Source: CAINVV01 sp037440345
GTDB taxonomy: Bacteria > Bacteroidota > Bacteroidia > Bacteroidales > Prolixibacteraceae
Assembly: GCA_037440345.1 (NCBI GenBank)
Contig: JBBIUJ010000034.1
Location: 1-20,287, forward strand
DNA length: 20,287 bases
Direction: 5' to 3'
Position numbers and translations under genes: made by a program. The notes under the pieces were generated by a model. It had not been told where the DNA came from. It saw only the letters and a list, made by a program, of their open reading frames with translations, and did not search any database. Numbering within the stretch: position 1 is the first letter of the stretch; every line of letters begins with the position of its first letter. This document shows positions 1 through 8,174 of the stretch, piece by piece.

Positions 1-819
1 GGCGGGCAAACTAACCACAATCCCGAAAAAGAAGCAGATGGCATAGATCCCGGCGGCATCCAGCCCAACCATTTTGTTGACCATGATCAGGTCAACATTT
101 TGAATCATGATGACAGAGAACCCATTCAAAATACTGAACAAAGAGACCGCCCCTATTGAGCGCAGCAAGTTTTTGTCCAAAAATGAAAACTCGAATTTCA
201 AATTGAACTGTCCCTCCCGGATCAGCGTATATAAAATATAAAGGGTAGGCACAGAAATGGCAGCGATGTAGGTCAGGACAAATTGGTGAAAAGTAAGCAA
301 ATTGAAATAAAAAAGAGCGATCATCAGGATGATGAGAACCCGCTGAAACACCTCCCTGAGATAGGTTCCGTGCACACTGTTCATCAGGGCAGAATAGTAA
401 ATATCCAGGATCGAAAAGAAAAGCTGAAAGAAGACCAATACAATCAGATAGTTGATGTATCCAACCATCAGGGTCGACTTCTCCATACTCATTTCGACAA
501 GCAATGGCTTAAATATCAGTAACAATACTGTTGACAACAGAAAACCTACCATTCCGACTGACAAGGCCAATGGTAGAAAACCGTGGTGTTTTTTGTCCTC
601 TGTTTTGAAAAATGGGAATAACCGGATGGTGGCTCCGTTGATCCCTAGCGTTCCGAATTGAGCGATCAAAGTTGAATAGGTTACAATGACCTTCAGCAAT
701 CCAACCTCGGTAGTCGAATAGATCCGTGGAAGGAGAATGGCCGTGGTGATAAATCCCAACAGCACACCCAAATAGACATAAATTGTCCCTTTAACGGATT
801 GTTTGACAATGATTCCCAA
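1..819 (-). CDS. Polysaccharide flippase (Wzx/MATE-like), partial
   Basis: This is the first 273 codons of a multi-pass inner-membrane protein that continues beyond the left edge. It likely flips lipid-linked oligosaccharides during polysaccharide or O-antigen assembly. I translated the minus strand by hand and found it open throughout. The start reads MGIIVKQSVKGTIYVYLGVL, followed by several hydrophobic segments and a loop ending RLFPFFKTEDKKHHGF, which is typical of Bacteroidetes oligosaccharide flippases. No ATG or GTG lies in frame between the preceding stop (near 903) and this region. I chose TTG at 819-817 because it gives the usual MGII-KQS beginning; an in-frame TTG at 846-844 is the alternative. 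It diverges from the YfhO-family gene, and both suggest envelope glycan work. The family call is firm. The substrate is unknown. Confidence 0.8.
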   Translation of the reverse strand, partial: MGIIVKQSVKGTIYVYLGVLLGFITTAILLPRIYSTTEVGLLKVIVTYSTLIAQFGTLGINGATIRLFPFFKTEDKKHHGFLPLALSVGMVGFLLSTVLLLIFKPLLVEMSMEKSTLMVGYINYLIVLVFFQLFFSILDIYYSALMNSVHGTYLREVFQRVLIILMIALFYFNLLTFHQFVLTYIAAISVPTLYILYTLIREGQFNLKFEFSFLDKNLLRSIGAVSLFSILNGFSVIMIQNVDLIMVNKMVGLDAAGIYAICFFFGIVVSLPA

Positions 820-908
820 CAGGATAGAATTTTCAAATAAGGACAAAAGTAGGAAAAACCATTGTATAAAAAAATGTACTTTTACGACCGAATATCAACA
901 CTGTAGCC

Positions 909-3374
909 ATGGATAACCCACTTTTCAAAAAAGCCCTGCCACATCTTACTGCCGTTTTGCTCTTTTTGATCCTGCCGGCAATCTATTTCTCCCCGCAACT
1001 GGAAGGAAAGAAACTGAACCAGCACGATACCAATACGGCCACCGGTATGGCCAAGGAGATCACCGACTACAACAAGAGCCATTCTGATCTGGCTTTGTGG
1101 ACCAATTCTATGTTTGGCGGAATGCCTGCCTATCTGATTGGTCTTCCCACCTATTCGGCCATTTCACCCATCTATTCGCTTGCGACCCTTTTTGATTGGC
1201 GGCCCATCAGCTTCGTTTTTCTTTACCTGATTGGTTTTTATCTGGCTTTGCTCCTCTTTGGACTGAACCCCTGGATCAGTCTGATTGGGGCCATTGCCTT
1301 CGGGTTCTCCTCCTACGATTTCATCATCATTGCAGCAGGCCACAATACCAAAGCCGTTGCAATAGGTTATATGGCGCCAATGATCGGAGCCTTGTACCAC
1401 GGCTGGAAGAAAAATCTCTGGATCGGAAGCGCTTTCTTTGCACTCTTTTTGGCACTTCAGATCTATGCCAACCACCTTCAGATCACCTATTACACCATGC
1501 TTACCATCCTGATTTTTGGCATGGCCGAACTATACTTCGCATGGAAGGAAAAAGCAGTAACTGACTTCCTGAAAAGAAGCGGCATCATCGCCTTGTTTGC
1601 CCTTCTGGCCATCGCAACCAACGCTGAAAGGCTTTGGACCACGTACGAATATGGAAAATTCTCGATCAGGGGCGCTTCCGAATTGACTGCTGACAAGGGA
1701 AACCAAACATCTGGACTCGACAAGGATTACGCGACAGGTTGGAGTTATGGCGTTGATGAGACGTTGACACTGCTGATTCCAAATTTCAAAGGCGGTGCTT
1801 CGATGATCAATTTCGGTGAAAATTCGGCAACGGCAGATCTTTTAAGATCCAACAATGTTCCCAATGCAAATGCTATCGTCAAACAACTACCAGGATACTG
1901 GGGAACACAACCAGGCACTTCAGGACCTGTCTATGTTGGAGCCATCGTCCTTTTCCTTTTTGTTCTCTCTCTCTTTCTGACCAAAGGTGCTGTCAGGGTA
2001 TGGATCATTGCCGCGACCATATTCTCTATTTTGTTATCCTGGGGCCGAAATTTCATGCCACTCACCAGTTTTTTCCTAGACTATTTTCCCGGATACAACA
2101 AATTCAGAACGGTTTCGATGATACTTGTCATCGCCGGTTTTACCATCCCACTTTTGGCTTCGATTGGCCTCAATAAAATTTTCTCCGAAGAAATTGACAA
2201 GGTTGAATGGAAAAAGGCCATGATATGGAGTCTCGCACTAACAGCAGGAATCTCTTTCATTTTCTTCCTGATACCAGGACTATCGGGCACTTTTGTATCA
2301 GCCAGTGATTCTCAGATGCCTGAGTGGATCCAAAAAGGGTTGGTATCTGATCGCACCTCCTTTCTCCGATCCGATGCCCTTCGGTCATTAGCCTTGATTC
2401 TGGCCGTTGCGCTGATTCTTTGGGTACATGTAGCAAAGAAGATTCAGGGGAAATATGCTTTGCTGATCATTGGAACGCTTATTTTGGTTGATATGTGGGG
2501 CGTCAACAAAAGATACCTCAACGACAACAATTTCGTTCAGGAGCAAAATGCCAGAAACCCCTATCCTGCCACCAAAGCCGACAAGGAAATTTTAAAAGAT
2601 AAAACAGAATACCGCGTACTCAATCTTTCAAGCGATCCTTTCAATGAGGCTAGCACATCCTATTATCACCACTCCATCGGTGGATACCATGGAGCAAAAA
2701 TGAGACGGTACCAGGAGTTGATTAATTTACAGATTGATGGTGAAATCCGTCAGTTGGGAACAAAACTCAACGCATTGAAATCTGAAAGTGGCGTGGACTC
2801 ACTCTTTATCGGATCGAATGCCTTGAACATGCTGAATACAAAATACATGATATACAATCCTGAGGCTGCTCCTATCACAAATTCAAAAGCTTTCGGAAAT
2901 GCCTGGATTGTAAATGGTTATCAACTGGTTGAAAATGCAGATCAGGAAATAGCAGCTTTGGGAAAAGCTGACCTGAGAAAAACCATTGTTGTGGATAAGA
3001 AATTTCAATCCTTACTTGGCACTGTTTCTGCGGGAAATGGAGGCGCGTCAAAACTTATACTCACCAGTTACTCCCCAAACAAATTGGTTTACAGTTACTC
3101 CGGTAAAGGCAATGAGATTGCCGTATTTTCTGAGATATACTATCCCAAAGGATGGAACGCCTACATTGGCGATAAACTAGTCCCCTATTTCCAAGCCGAT
3201 TATGTTCTGAGAGCCATGGTTCTGCCGGAAGGAACCTACGATATCACATTTAAATTTGAACCTTTGTCTTACCGGTTGGGCAAGCAGATTTCGATGGTAT
3301 CTTCTCTACTTTTACTCCTTTTTGTTGGTTTTGTCCTCTTTAAAAATATACCTTTGAAAAAAAGCGTCAAATAG
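909..3374 (+). CDS. YfhO-family multi-pass membrane protein
   Basis: The product is an 821-residue integral membrane protein. It has an N-terminal hydrophobic helix (about residues 12-30) and a loop with NQHDTNTATGMAKE. Many further membrane segments run to about residue 540. A soluble region (about 560-785) and a final helix (about 793-812) followed by a lysine-rich tail complete it. This matches the YfhO family (PF09586), GT-C-like proteins linked in Firmicutes to glycosylation of envelope polymers and common in Bacteroidetes with unknown substrates. The acidic residue in the first loop (HDTN) is where GT-C enzymes usually carry a catalytic Asp; this is inference. It diverges from a flippase gene, which supports a role in envelope glycans. 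The ATG at 909 is the first start after the divergent spacer. I see no clear terminator before ftsX. Confidence 0.85.
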   Translation: MDNPLFKKALPHLTAVLLFLILPAIYFSPQLEGKKLNQHDTNTATGMAKEITDYNKSHSDLALWTNSMFGGMPAYLIGLPTYSAISPIYSLATLFDWRPISFVFLYLIGFYLALLLFGLNPWISLIGAIAFGFSSYDFIIIAAGHNTKAVAIGYMAPMIGALYHGWKKNLWIGSAFFALFLALQIYANHLQITYYTMLTILIFGMAELYFAWKEKAVTDFLKRSGIIALFALLAIATNAERLWTTYEYGKFSIRGASELTADKGNQTSGLDKDYATGWSYGVDETLTLLIPNFKGGASMINFGENSATADLLRSNNVPNANAIVKQLPGYWGTQPGTSGPVYVGAIVLFLFVLSLFLTKGAVRVWIIAATIFSILLSWGRNFMPLTSFFLDYFPGYNKFRTVSMILVIAGFTIPLLASIGLNKIFSEEIDKVEWKKAMIWSLALTAGISFIFFLIPGLSGTFVSASDSQMPEWIQKGLVSDRTSFLRSDALRSLALILAVALILWVHVAKKIQGKYALLIIGTLILVDMWGVNKRYLNDNNFVQEQNARNPYPATKADKEILKDKTEYRVLNLSSDPFNEASTSYYHHSIGGYHGAKMRRYQELINLQIDGEIRQLGTKLNALKSESGVDSLFIGSNALNMLNTKYMIYNPEAAPITNSKAFGNAWIVNGYQLVENADQEIAALGKADLRKTIVVDKKFQSLLGTVSAGNGGASKLILTSYSPNKLVYSYSGKGNEIAVFSEIYYPKGWNAYIGDKLVPYFQADYVLRAMVLPEGTYDITFKFEPLSYRLGKQISMVSSLLLLLFVGFVLFKNIPLKKSVK

Positions 3375-3454
3375 AAAGACCATCGGAAAATTGAGGTTAA
3401 ATTTGCTCCAGTATCCCTACTGAAATATTTTGATGTGGTTCAAACTTTTCTCGC

Positions 3455-4330
3455 ATGGCAAAAGAAAAATTCAAATTGAGAAAATCGCTATTTAGTTCCT
3501 ATTTCAGCACAACACTTAGCATATCATTGGTGCTATTCCTATTTGGATTGCTTGGTATTTTACTGATAAATACCAAAAGACTATCTGATTATGTCATGGA
3601 AAATGTTGGTGTGACACTGATCCTGAAAGAAAATACCAGGGAGGTGGATGTATTGAAACTACAAAAAACACTTGAAGCTACCTCCTTTATTAAATCGACC
3701 CGATTTGTTGATAAGGAGACCGCAGCACAGGAATTAAAAAAAGATCTGGGTGAAGACTTTGTTGATTTTCTGGGTTATAATCCGTTGCTCAGTTCAATGG
3801 ATGTGAAACTTCATGCCAACTATGCCAATCCTGATAGCCTTGCACTTTTAGAGGCCCAACTCATTAAGTACCCTGAAGTTCAGGAGGTATATTACCAACG
3901 GAACCTTGTCAAACAACTTCATTCAAATGTCAAAAAGCTTAGTCTCATCATTTTGGTGCTCAGTATTTTGATGTTTACCATCTTCATTGCCCTGATCAAT
4001 AATACCATTCGTCTTTCCATCTATTCGAAGAGATATCTGATCAATTCGATGCAGTTGGTGGGTGCCACCAGGTCATTTATCAGGTTTCCGTTTATTGCAA
4101 AGAGCGTATTGCATGGAATTTATGGAGCCTTTATTGCCTGTTTCATTTTGTTGATGATCTTCTTTTCTTACCAGTCAGAATTAAAGGATCTTATTGATTT
4201 TCAGAATTCTATATCTTTAGCTTTACTTGTTTTCGGAATATTTATTTTCGGGATTTTAATGACTGCCTTGTCTACTTATTTTGCAGTGAATAAATTTTTG
4301 CGAATGAAGTTTGATCAGCTCTATTATTGA
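3455..4330 (+). CDS. ftsX: Cell division protein FtsX
   Basis: FtsX is the permease-like partner of the ATPase FtsE. Together they couple the division ring to activation of peptidoglycan hydrolases. The 291-residue protein has the family layout: TM1 at about 20-38, a periplasmic domain at 45-155, TM2 at 162-182, TM3 at 220-238 and TM4 at 253-277. The cytoplasmic loop before TM3 holds MQLVGATRSFIRFPF, a hallmark of FtsX. No ftsE lies beside it, which is common in Bacteroidetes. A TAAATTTG box (3398-3405) matches the Bacteroidetes -7 consensus about 50 bp upstream, but I see no good -33 element for it. The promoter of the next gene lies partly within the 3' end of this one. Confidence 0.93.
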   Translation: MAKEKFKLRKSLFSSYFSTTLSISLVLFLFGLLGILLINTKRLSDYVMENVGVTLILKENTREVDVLKLQKTLEATSFIKSTRFVDKETAAQELKKDLGEDFVDFLGYNPLLSSMDVKLHANYANPDSLALLEAQLIKYPEVQEVYYQRNLVKQLHSNVKKLSLIILVLSILMFTIFIALINNTIRLSIYSKRYLINSMQLVGATRSFIRFPFIAKSVLHGIYGAFIACFILLMIFFSYQSELKDLIDFQNSISLALLVFGIFIFGILMTALSTYFAVNKFLRMKFDQLYY

Positions 4331-4340
4331 ACTATCTTTG
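4310..4340 (+). promoter_or_regulatory. Bacteroidetes-type promoter for DUF3098 gene
   Basis: TTTG at 4310-4313 is followed by exactly 19 bp and then TATCTTTG at 4333-4340. This fits the Bacteroides primary-sigma consensus (TTTG at -33, 19-21 bp, TAnnTTTG at -7). The -33 box lies within the last codons of ftsX. Transcription would start near 4345-4347, giving a leader of about 20 nt before the ATG at 4367. It suggests that DUF3098, and perhaps truB and queA, can be expressed independently of ftsX. Confidence 0.7.
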
Positions 4341-4366
4341 CGGGTTAATAACTAATTCATTGTTAA

Positions 4367-4636
4367 ATGGTCAAGAATAGTGGACAGAATGATCCGGTAG
4401 GCTTCGCTCTAGGTAAGGAGAATCTGAAATTGATGCTGATCGGACTCGGTATCATCATCCTGGGATTTGCGCTGATGACCGGTGGCAAAAGCGACGACCC
4501 AAACGTTTTCAACAAAGAGATTATTTTCAGCTTCAGAAGGATTACGCTTGCACCTCTGGTAGTCATGTTTGGATTTCTCTTTGAGATTTATGCCATCATG
4601 AAAAAACCCAAATCAGAAAATCAGAAGAAATCTTAA
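4367..4636 (+). CDS. DUF3098 small membrane protein
   Basis: This is an 89-residue protein with two predicted membrane helices, at about residues 20-38 and 59-78. Between them is a short loop containing the motif FNKEIIFSFRRITLAPLVV, which is characteristic of the DUF3098 family found across Bacteroidetes directly after ftsX. Its function is unknown. The C-terminus is lysine-rich and probably cytoplasmic. The constant neighbourhood with ftsX suggests a link to division or envelope synthesis, but that is inference only. A well-formed promoter lies immediately upstream. In many relatives uppP (undecaprenyl-diphosphatase) follows this gene; here truB follows after 78 bp and no uppP is present. 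Confidence 0.88.
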   Translation: MVKNSGQNDPVGFALGKENLKLMLIGLGIIILGFALMTGGKSDDPNVFNKEIIFSFRRITLAPLVVMFGFLFEIYAIMKKPKSENQKKS

Positions 4637-4714
4637 ACTATTTGGTTTTGTTTCTTACGATTTTAATTCCTGCAAACTACTGCAGCTCTATTTTTAAAGT
4701 TACCCGTTCATTTA

Positions 4715-5449
4715 ATGAGATATAAGGAGTCAAAAGATTTTGATTTCATTCGGGGCGAGATCCTGGTTTTAAACAAGCCGCTCGATTGGACCTCTTTTGA
4801 TTTGGTAAACAAGGTAAGGATCATGCTTTGCCGGCTGATGAAGATCAAAAAATTAAAACTTGGTCATGCCGGAACGCTGGATCCCAAAGCTACCGGGGTG
4901 ATGGTACTTTGTTCGGGTAAATTAACAAAGCAACTCGATGAAATTCAGGCTGATGAAAAAGAGTACATCGCGCTGCTTAAAGTAGGTGCGACAACACCTT
5001 CTTTTGATCTTGAGACAGAAGAAGACGAACAATTTACAACATCTCATATCACTCGCGAAACAGTAGAGAACGTTCTTCAATCCTTCGTAGGTGCAATTGA
5101 ACAGGTACCCCCGGCCTACTCTGCAATAAAAGTTGATGGTAAAAGGGCCTATAAACTTGCCAGAAAAGGGAAAGAAGTTGAGCTAAAATCGAAGATGCTT
5201 GTTGTAAAGGAGATTGAACTTTTGCGTTTTGAGATGCCTGAAATAGAATTGAGAATTGTTTGCAGCAAAGGGACATACATCCGTGCATTGGCCAGGGACA
5301 TAGGCAAAGCCCTTAACAGCGGAGCTTATTTGAAAGGATTAATACGTACCCGGATTGGTGCATATTCAATCGATCAAAGTATAGATCTGACAGAGTTAGC
5401 AGATATGCTTTCTGCCCATTTTAATACCACTAAGAATACAATTATATAA
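4715..5449 (+). CDS. truB: tRNA pseudouridine(55) synthase TruB
   Basis: TruB isomerises uridine 55 in the T-loop of tRNAs to pseudouridine in the cytoplasm. The 244-residue protein carries the core motif GHAGTLDPKATG at residues 50-61, with catalytic Asp56. The N-terminal strand GEILVLNKPLDWTSF is standard for the family. Later come PPAYSAIKVDGKRAYKLARKG (a family signature, residues 130-150) and CSKGTYIRALARDIG. The length suits a Bacteroidetes TruB, which has a short C-terminal domain. The stop lies 9 bp ahead of queA, so the two tRNA-modification genes are very likely co-transcribed. Confidence 0.96.
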   Translation: MRYKESKDFDFIRGEILVLNKPLDWTSFDLVNKVRIMLCRLMKIKKLKLGHAGTLDPKATGVMVLCSGKLTKQLDEIQADEKEYIALLKVGATTPSFDLETEEDEQFTTSHITRETVENVLQSFVGAIEQVPPAYSAIKVDGKRAYKLARKGKEVELKSKMLVVKEIELLRFEMPEIELRIVCSKGTYIRALARDIGKALNSGAYLKGLIRTRIGAYSIDQSIDLTELADMLSAHFNTTKNTII

Positions 5450-5458
5450 ATCAAATAA

Positions 5459-6520
5459 ATGTCATCAACAATGAAGCTTTCGAAATTTAAGTACAATTTA
5501 CCTGACGAATTGATCTCCCTTCACCCATCGAAGAATCGGGACGAATCCAGGTTACTTGTTTTAAACCGTCAAACCGGCGACATTGAGCACAAAATTTTCA
5601 AGGATGTTATTGACTATTTTAACGACAAAGACGTTATGGTTTTCAATAATACAAAGGTTTTCCCTGCCCGGCTATACGGGAACAAGGAAAAAACAGGTGC
5701 ACAAATTGAAGTATTCCTTTTAAGGGAATTGAACCGCGAACTAAGGCTGTGGGATGTACTTGTTGATCCTGCCAGAAAAATCAGAATTGGCAACAAGCTT
5801 TACTTCGGAGATGATGATCTTTTGGTTGCTGAGGTTATTGACAATACCACCTCAAGAGGTAGGACCCTTCGTTTCCTTTTCGATGGCACCTATGATGAAT
5901 TCAAGGATACGCTTTTCAAACTTGGAGAAACTCCTCTGCCAAAGATCATTAACCGCCCTGTCGAAGAGGATGATGCTTCACGCTACCAGACTGTTTTTGC
6001 CAAACACGAAGGTGCTGTGGCTGCACCGACAGCAGGTCTTCACTTCAGCCGGGAACTATTAAAGCGCCTGGAAATTAAAGGAGTAAATTTTGCCGAAATA
6101 ACACTGCATGTTGGATTGGGAAATTTCAGAAGTGTGGATGTCGAAGATCTTACCAAACACAAAATGGATTCCGAACAAATCTGGATAAGAGACGAGGCTG
6201 TCAATATTGTCAACTCTGCCAAGGAAGAAAGGCATCGTGTTTGCGCCGTTGGAACAACTGTGATGAGGACTTTGGAAACTTCTGTCTCCACCAATGGCAT
6301 GTTAAAACCGTTTGAGGGTTGGACTAACAAGTTCATCTTCCCTCCTTATGATTTCAGTGTTGCCGACAGCATGATCTCCAATTTTCACCTTCCGCTCTCA
6401 ACGCTCCTGATGATGGTAAGCGCTTTTGCTGGTTACGATAACCTGATGAATGCCTACAAGGAAGCAATCAAAGAGAAGTATCATTTCGGTACCTATGGTG
6501 ATGCGATGCTAATTATTTGA
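5459..6520 (+). CDS. queA: S-adenosylmethionine:tRNA ribosyltransferase-isomerase QueA
   Basis: QueA transfers and rearranges the ribosyl group of S-adenosylmethionine onto 7-aminomethyl-7-deazaguanine at tRNA position 34, giving epoxyqueuosine. The 353-residue product has the family N-terminus (FKYNLPDELISLHPSKNRDE), then DVMVFNNTKVFPARLYG, AAPTAGLHFSRELL, ITLHVGLGNFRSV and a C-terminal FIFPPYDFSVADSMISNFHL block. It follows truB by 9 bp. Two starts are possible: ATG at 5459 or the in-frame ATG at 5471 (MKLSKFKYN). I kept the first because it leaves the tighter operon spacing. A strong hairpin follows the stop codon almost immediately. Confidence 0.96.
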   Translation: MSSTMKLSKFKYNLPDELISLHPSKNRDESRLLVLNRQTGDIEHKIFKDVIDYFNDKDVMVFNNTKVFPARLYGNKEKTGAQIEVFLLRELNRELRLWDVLVDPARKIRIGNKLYFGDDDLLVAEVIDNTTSRGRTLRFLFDGTYDEFKDTLFKLGETPLPKIINRPVEEDDASRYQTVFAKHEGAVAAPTAGLHFSRELLKRLEIKGVNFAEITLHVGLGNFRSVDVEDLTKHKMDSEQIWIRDEAVNIVNSAKEERHRVCAVGTTVMRTLETSVSTNGMLKPFEGWTNKFIFPPYDFSVADSMISNFHLPLSTLLMMVSAFAGYDNLMNAYKEAIKEKYHFGTYGDAMLII

Positions 6521-6524
6521 TATT

Positions 6525-6580
6525 TGTATAAAAACAAGAAAGCCGGTTGATAAATCAGCCGGCTTTCTTGTTTTTATACA
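6525..6580. terminator. Bidirectional 26-bp stem-loop terminator
   Basis: The arms at 6525-6550 and 6555-6580 pair along all 26 positions, with a single G-U wobble, around the loop TAAA. The GC-rich apex (GCCGG/CCGGC) is flanked by A-rich and T-rich arms, so both strands produce an intrinsic-terminator shape with a U-rich 3' arm. It lies between the stops of converging queA (6520) and efp (6584) and probably ends both transcripts. Confidence 0.9.
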
Positions 6581-6583
6581 AAG

Positions 6584-7153
6584 TTATTTCTTCACACGTT
6601 CAGAATAGGAACGGTCCCGGGTATCAACCTTGATGATATCACCCTGGTTGATAAAGAGCGGAACCATGATGGTTGCTCCAGACTCAACCGTAACCGCTTT
6701 TAAGGCCGTAGAGGAAGCCGTGTTGCCTCGCTCGCTTGGCTCAGCATAAGTTATCTCCAATTCTATGAAAGGTGGCAGATCGACCGTTAATGGCGTTTCC
6801 GTTTCGGCATGGTAAGTAATCTCGACAGTCATCCCCTCCTTCATCAAATCTGCATTCTCAACCATGACGGCATCGATGTTCACCTGTTCAAATGTCTCTG
6901 CATTCATGAAATTGTAACCTGTCTCATCCTGGTACAGGTATTGATATGGTCTTCTTTCAACCCGCACCGTCGTAATTTTTGTGCCCCCTGAAAAAGTGTT
7001 ATCGATCACCTTTCCGGTTTTCATATTTTTTAGTTTCGTTCTTACAAACGCTGGGCCTTTGCCCGGTTTGACATGTTGAAAACTTACAATCTGAAATATC
7101 TGATCATTGAATTCGATACACAGGCCATTACGAAAATCTGCTAAACTTGCCAT
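6584..7153 (-). CDS. efp: Translation elongation factor P
   Basis: EF-P binds the ribosome between the P and E sites and relieves stalling at proline runs. The 189-residue protein has the three-barrel EF-P layout: an N-terminal KOW-like domain (1-65), a central OB fold (about 66-128) and a C-terminal OB fold (about 130-187). The loop that reaches the peptidyl-transferase centre reads HVKPGKGPAFV, with Lys32 at the tip, where other lineages carry a modified lysine. No modification enzymes (epmA/epmB or deoxyhypusine-type) are encoded in the window. The C-terminal signature GDIIKVDTRDRSYSERVK is typical. It stands alone, diverges from the TauE/SafE permease, and ends at the shared hairpin. Confidence 0.97.
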   Translation of the reverse strand: MASLADFRNGLCIEFNDQIFQIVSFQHVKPGKGPAFVRTKLKNMKTGKVIDNTFSGGTKITTVRVERRPYQYLYQDETGYNFMNAETFEQVNIDAVMVENADLMKEGMTVEITYHAETETPLTVDLPPFIELEITYAEPSERGNTASSTALKAVTVESGATIMVPLFINQGDIIKVDTRDRSYSERVKK

Positions 7154-7239
7154 TATTCTCTTTTTTTGAACGTTAAAAAACTATCTTTAAATTTTTTGCG
7201 AAAATAGTTAAATCCAACCAAACCAGAAAATTATTAGTA

Positions 7240-7998
7240 ATGTCGGGTATTATCACAGTTTTCTCCTTGTCAAACGCCCATTGGGCCTTGATAGCCATGT
7301 GTGCCATCCTGGTCGGGATGTCTAAAACCGGGGTTCCGGGAGTCTCGATGATCGTGGTTCCAATCATGGCTATGATCTTTGGAGGAAAAGCATCCACAGG
7401 AGTATTGCTACCAATCCTTATCACAGCGGATATCTTTGCTGTAATATACTATCACCGTCATGCTTCGTGGAACCCACTTCTTAAAGCACTGCCATGGGCA
7501 ATGGCCGGATTGTTCCTTGCCCTCTGGATTGGCGCCTGGATCAATGACCATCAATTCAAACACCTGATAGCGGCTTCTGTCCTACTTTCCCTGGCACTAA
7601 TGGTATGGAATGACTCGAAAAATAAAAGAATTGATCTCCCGGATTATGCATGGTTTGCCGCCCTGTTTGGAATACTTGGCGGATTCGCGACCATGATCGG
7701 CAATGTTGCCGGCCCTGTCTTTGCCATCTATCTCCTCGCATTGCATCTGCCAAAGAAGAATTATATTGGTACTACCGCCTGGTTTTTTGCGATTGTTAAC
7801 TTGACAAAACTCCCATTGCAATATTTTGTCTGGAACAACATTCATCAGGAGACGCTTTTAATTGATCTGGCAGTGATTCCTTTTGTCATGCTGGGAGCAT
7901 ACCTTGGGGTGAAACTGGTGCATACCATTGCAGATCAATACTATAGATGGCTCGTTGTTGTAATAACATTCATCTCTGCTTTGCTGATTTTTCTTTAA
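7240..7998 (+). CDS. TauE/SafE-family sulfite/anion permease
   Basis: The 252-residue protein is hydrophobic almost throughout, with about seven or eight membrane helices arranged as two repeats. Each half begins with a glycine-rich family motif: ILVGMSKTGVPGVSMIVVPI near residue 24 and GILGGFATMIGNVAGPVFAI near residue 150. This is the TauE/SafE family (PF01925), which exports or imports sulfite, sulfoacetate or related organosulfur anions. Neighbours give no hint of the substrate, so no gene name is justified. The 86-bp spacer to divergent efp contains TATCTTTA (7182-7189), close to the Bacteroidetes -7 box. Confidence 0.88.
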   Translation: MSGIITVFSLSNAHWALIAMCAILVGMSKTGVPGVSMIVVPIMAMIFGGKASTGVLLPILITADIFAVIYYHRHASWNPLLKALPWAMAGLFLALWIGAWINDHQFKHLIAASVLLSLALMVWNDSKNKRIDLPDYAWFAALFGILGGFATMIGNVAGPVFAIYLLALHLPKKNYIGTTAWFFAIVNLTKLPLQYFVWNNIHQETLLIDLAVIPFVMLGAYLGVKLVHTIADQYYRWLVVVITFISALLIFL

Positions 7999-8018
7999 AA
8001 ATTCTAAGAGATGATAAT

Positions 8019-8056
8019 TCTCAAGAACTACTCAAGTGATTTGGAAGCTCTTGAGA
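8019..8056. repeat. Inverted repeat downstream of TauE/SafE gene
   Basis: TCTCAAGA (8019-8026) and TCTTGAGA (8049-8056) form an 8-bp perfect inverted repeat with a 22-nt spacer. The spacer holds another copy of CTCAAG. The repeat lies 21 bp past the permease stop, in the 176-bp gap before the adaptor gene. No U-run follows, so it is a weak terminator candidate or a regulator site. TAACTTTA at 8103-8110, near the -7 consensus, is a possible promoter element for the adaptor gene. Confidence 0.3.
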
Positions 8057-8174
8057 TCTGTTAAATTAATAAAAATATAATGTAACGGTGAATCTGATTG
8101 TTTAACTTTACCCCCTGATTTGATTAACATTACTAAGAGTAGAGGCAATCACACCTCATACAACGCTAATAACT

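Noticed and set aside
283..661. Two plus-strand open frames near the left end
   Set aside because: Both are antisense to the flippase gene, whose minus-strand frame is open over 273 codons and matches a known family.
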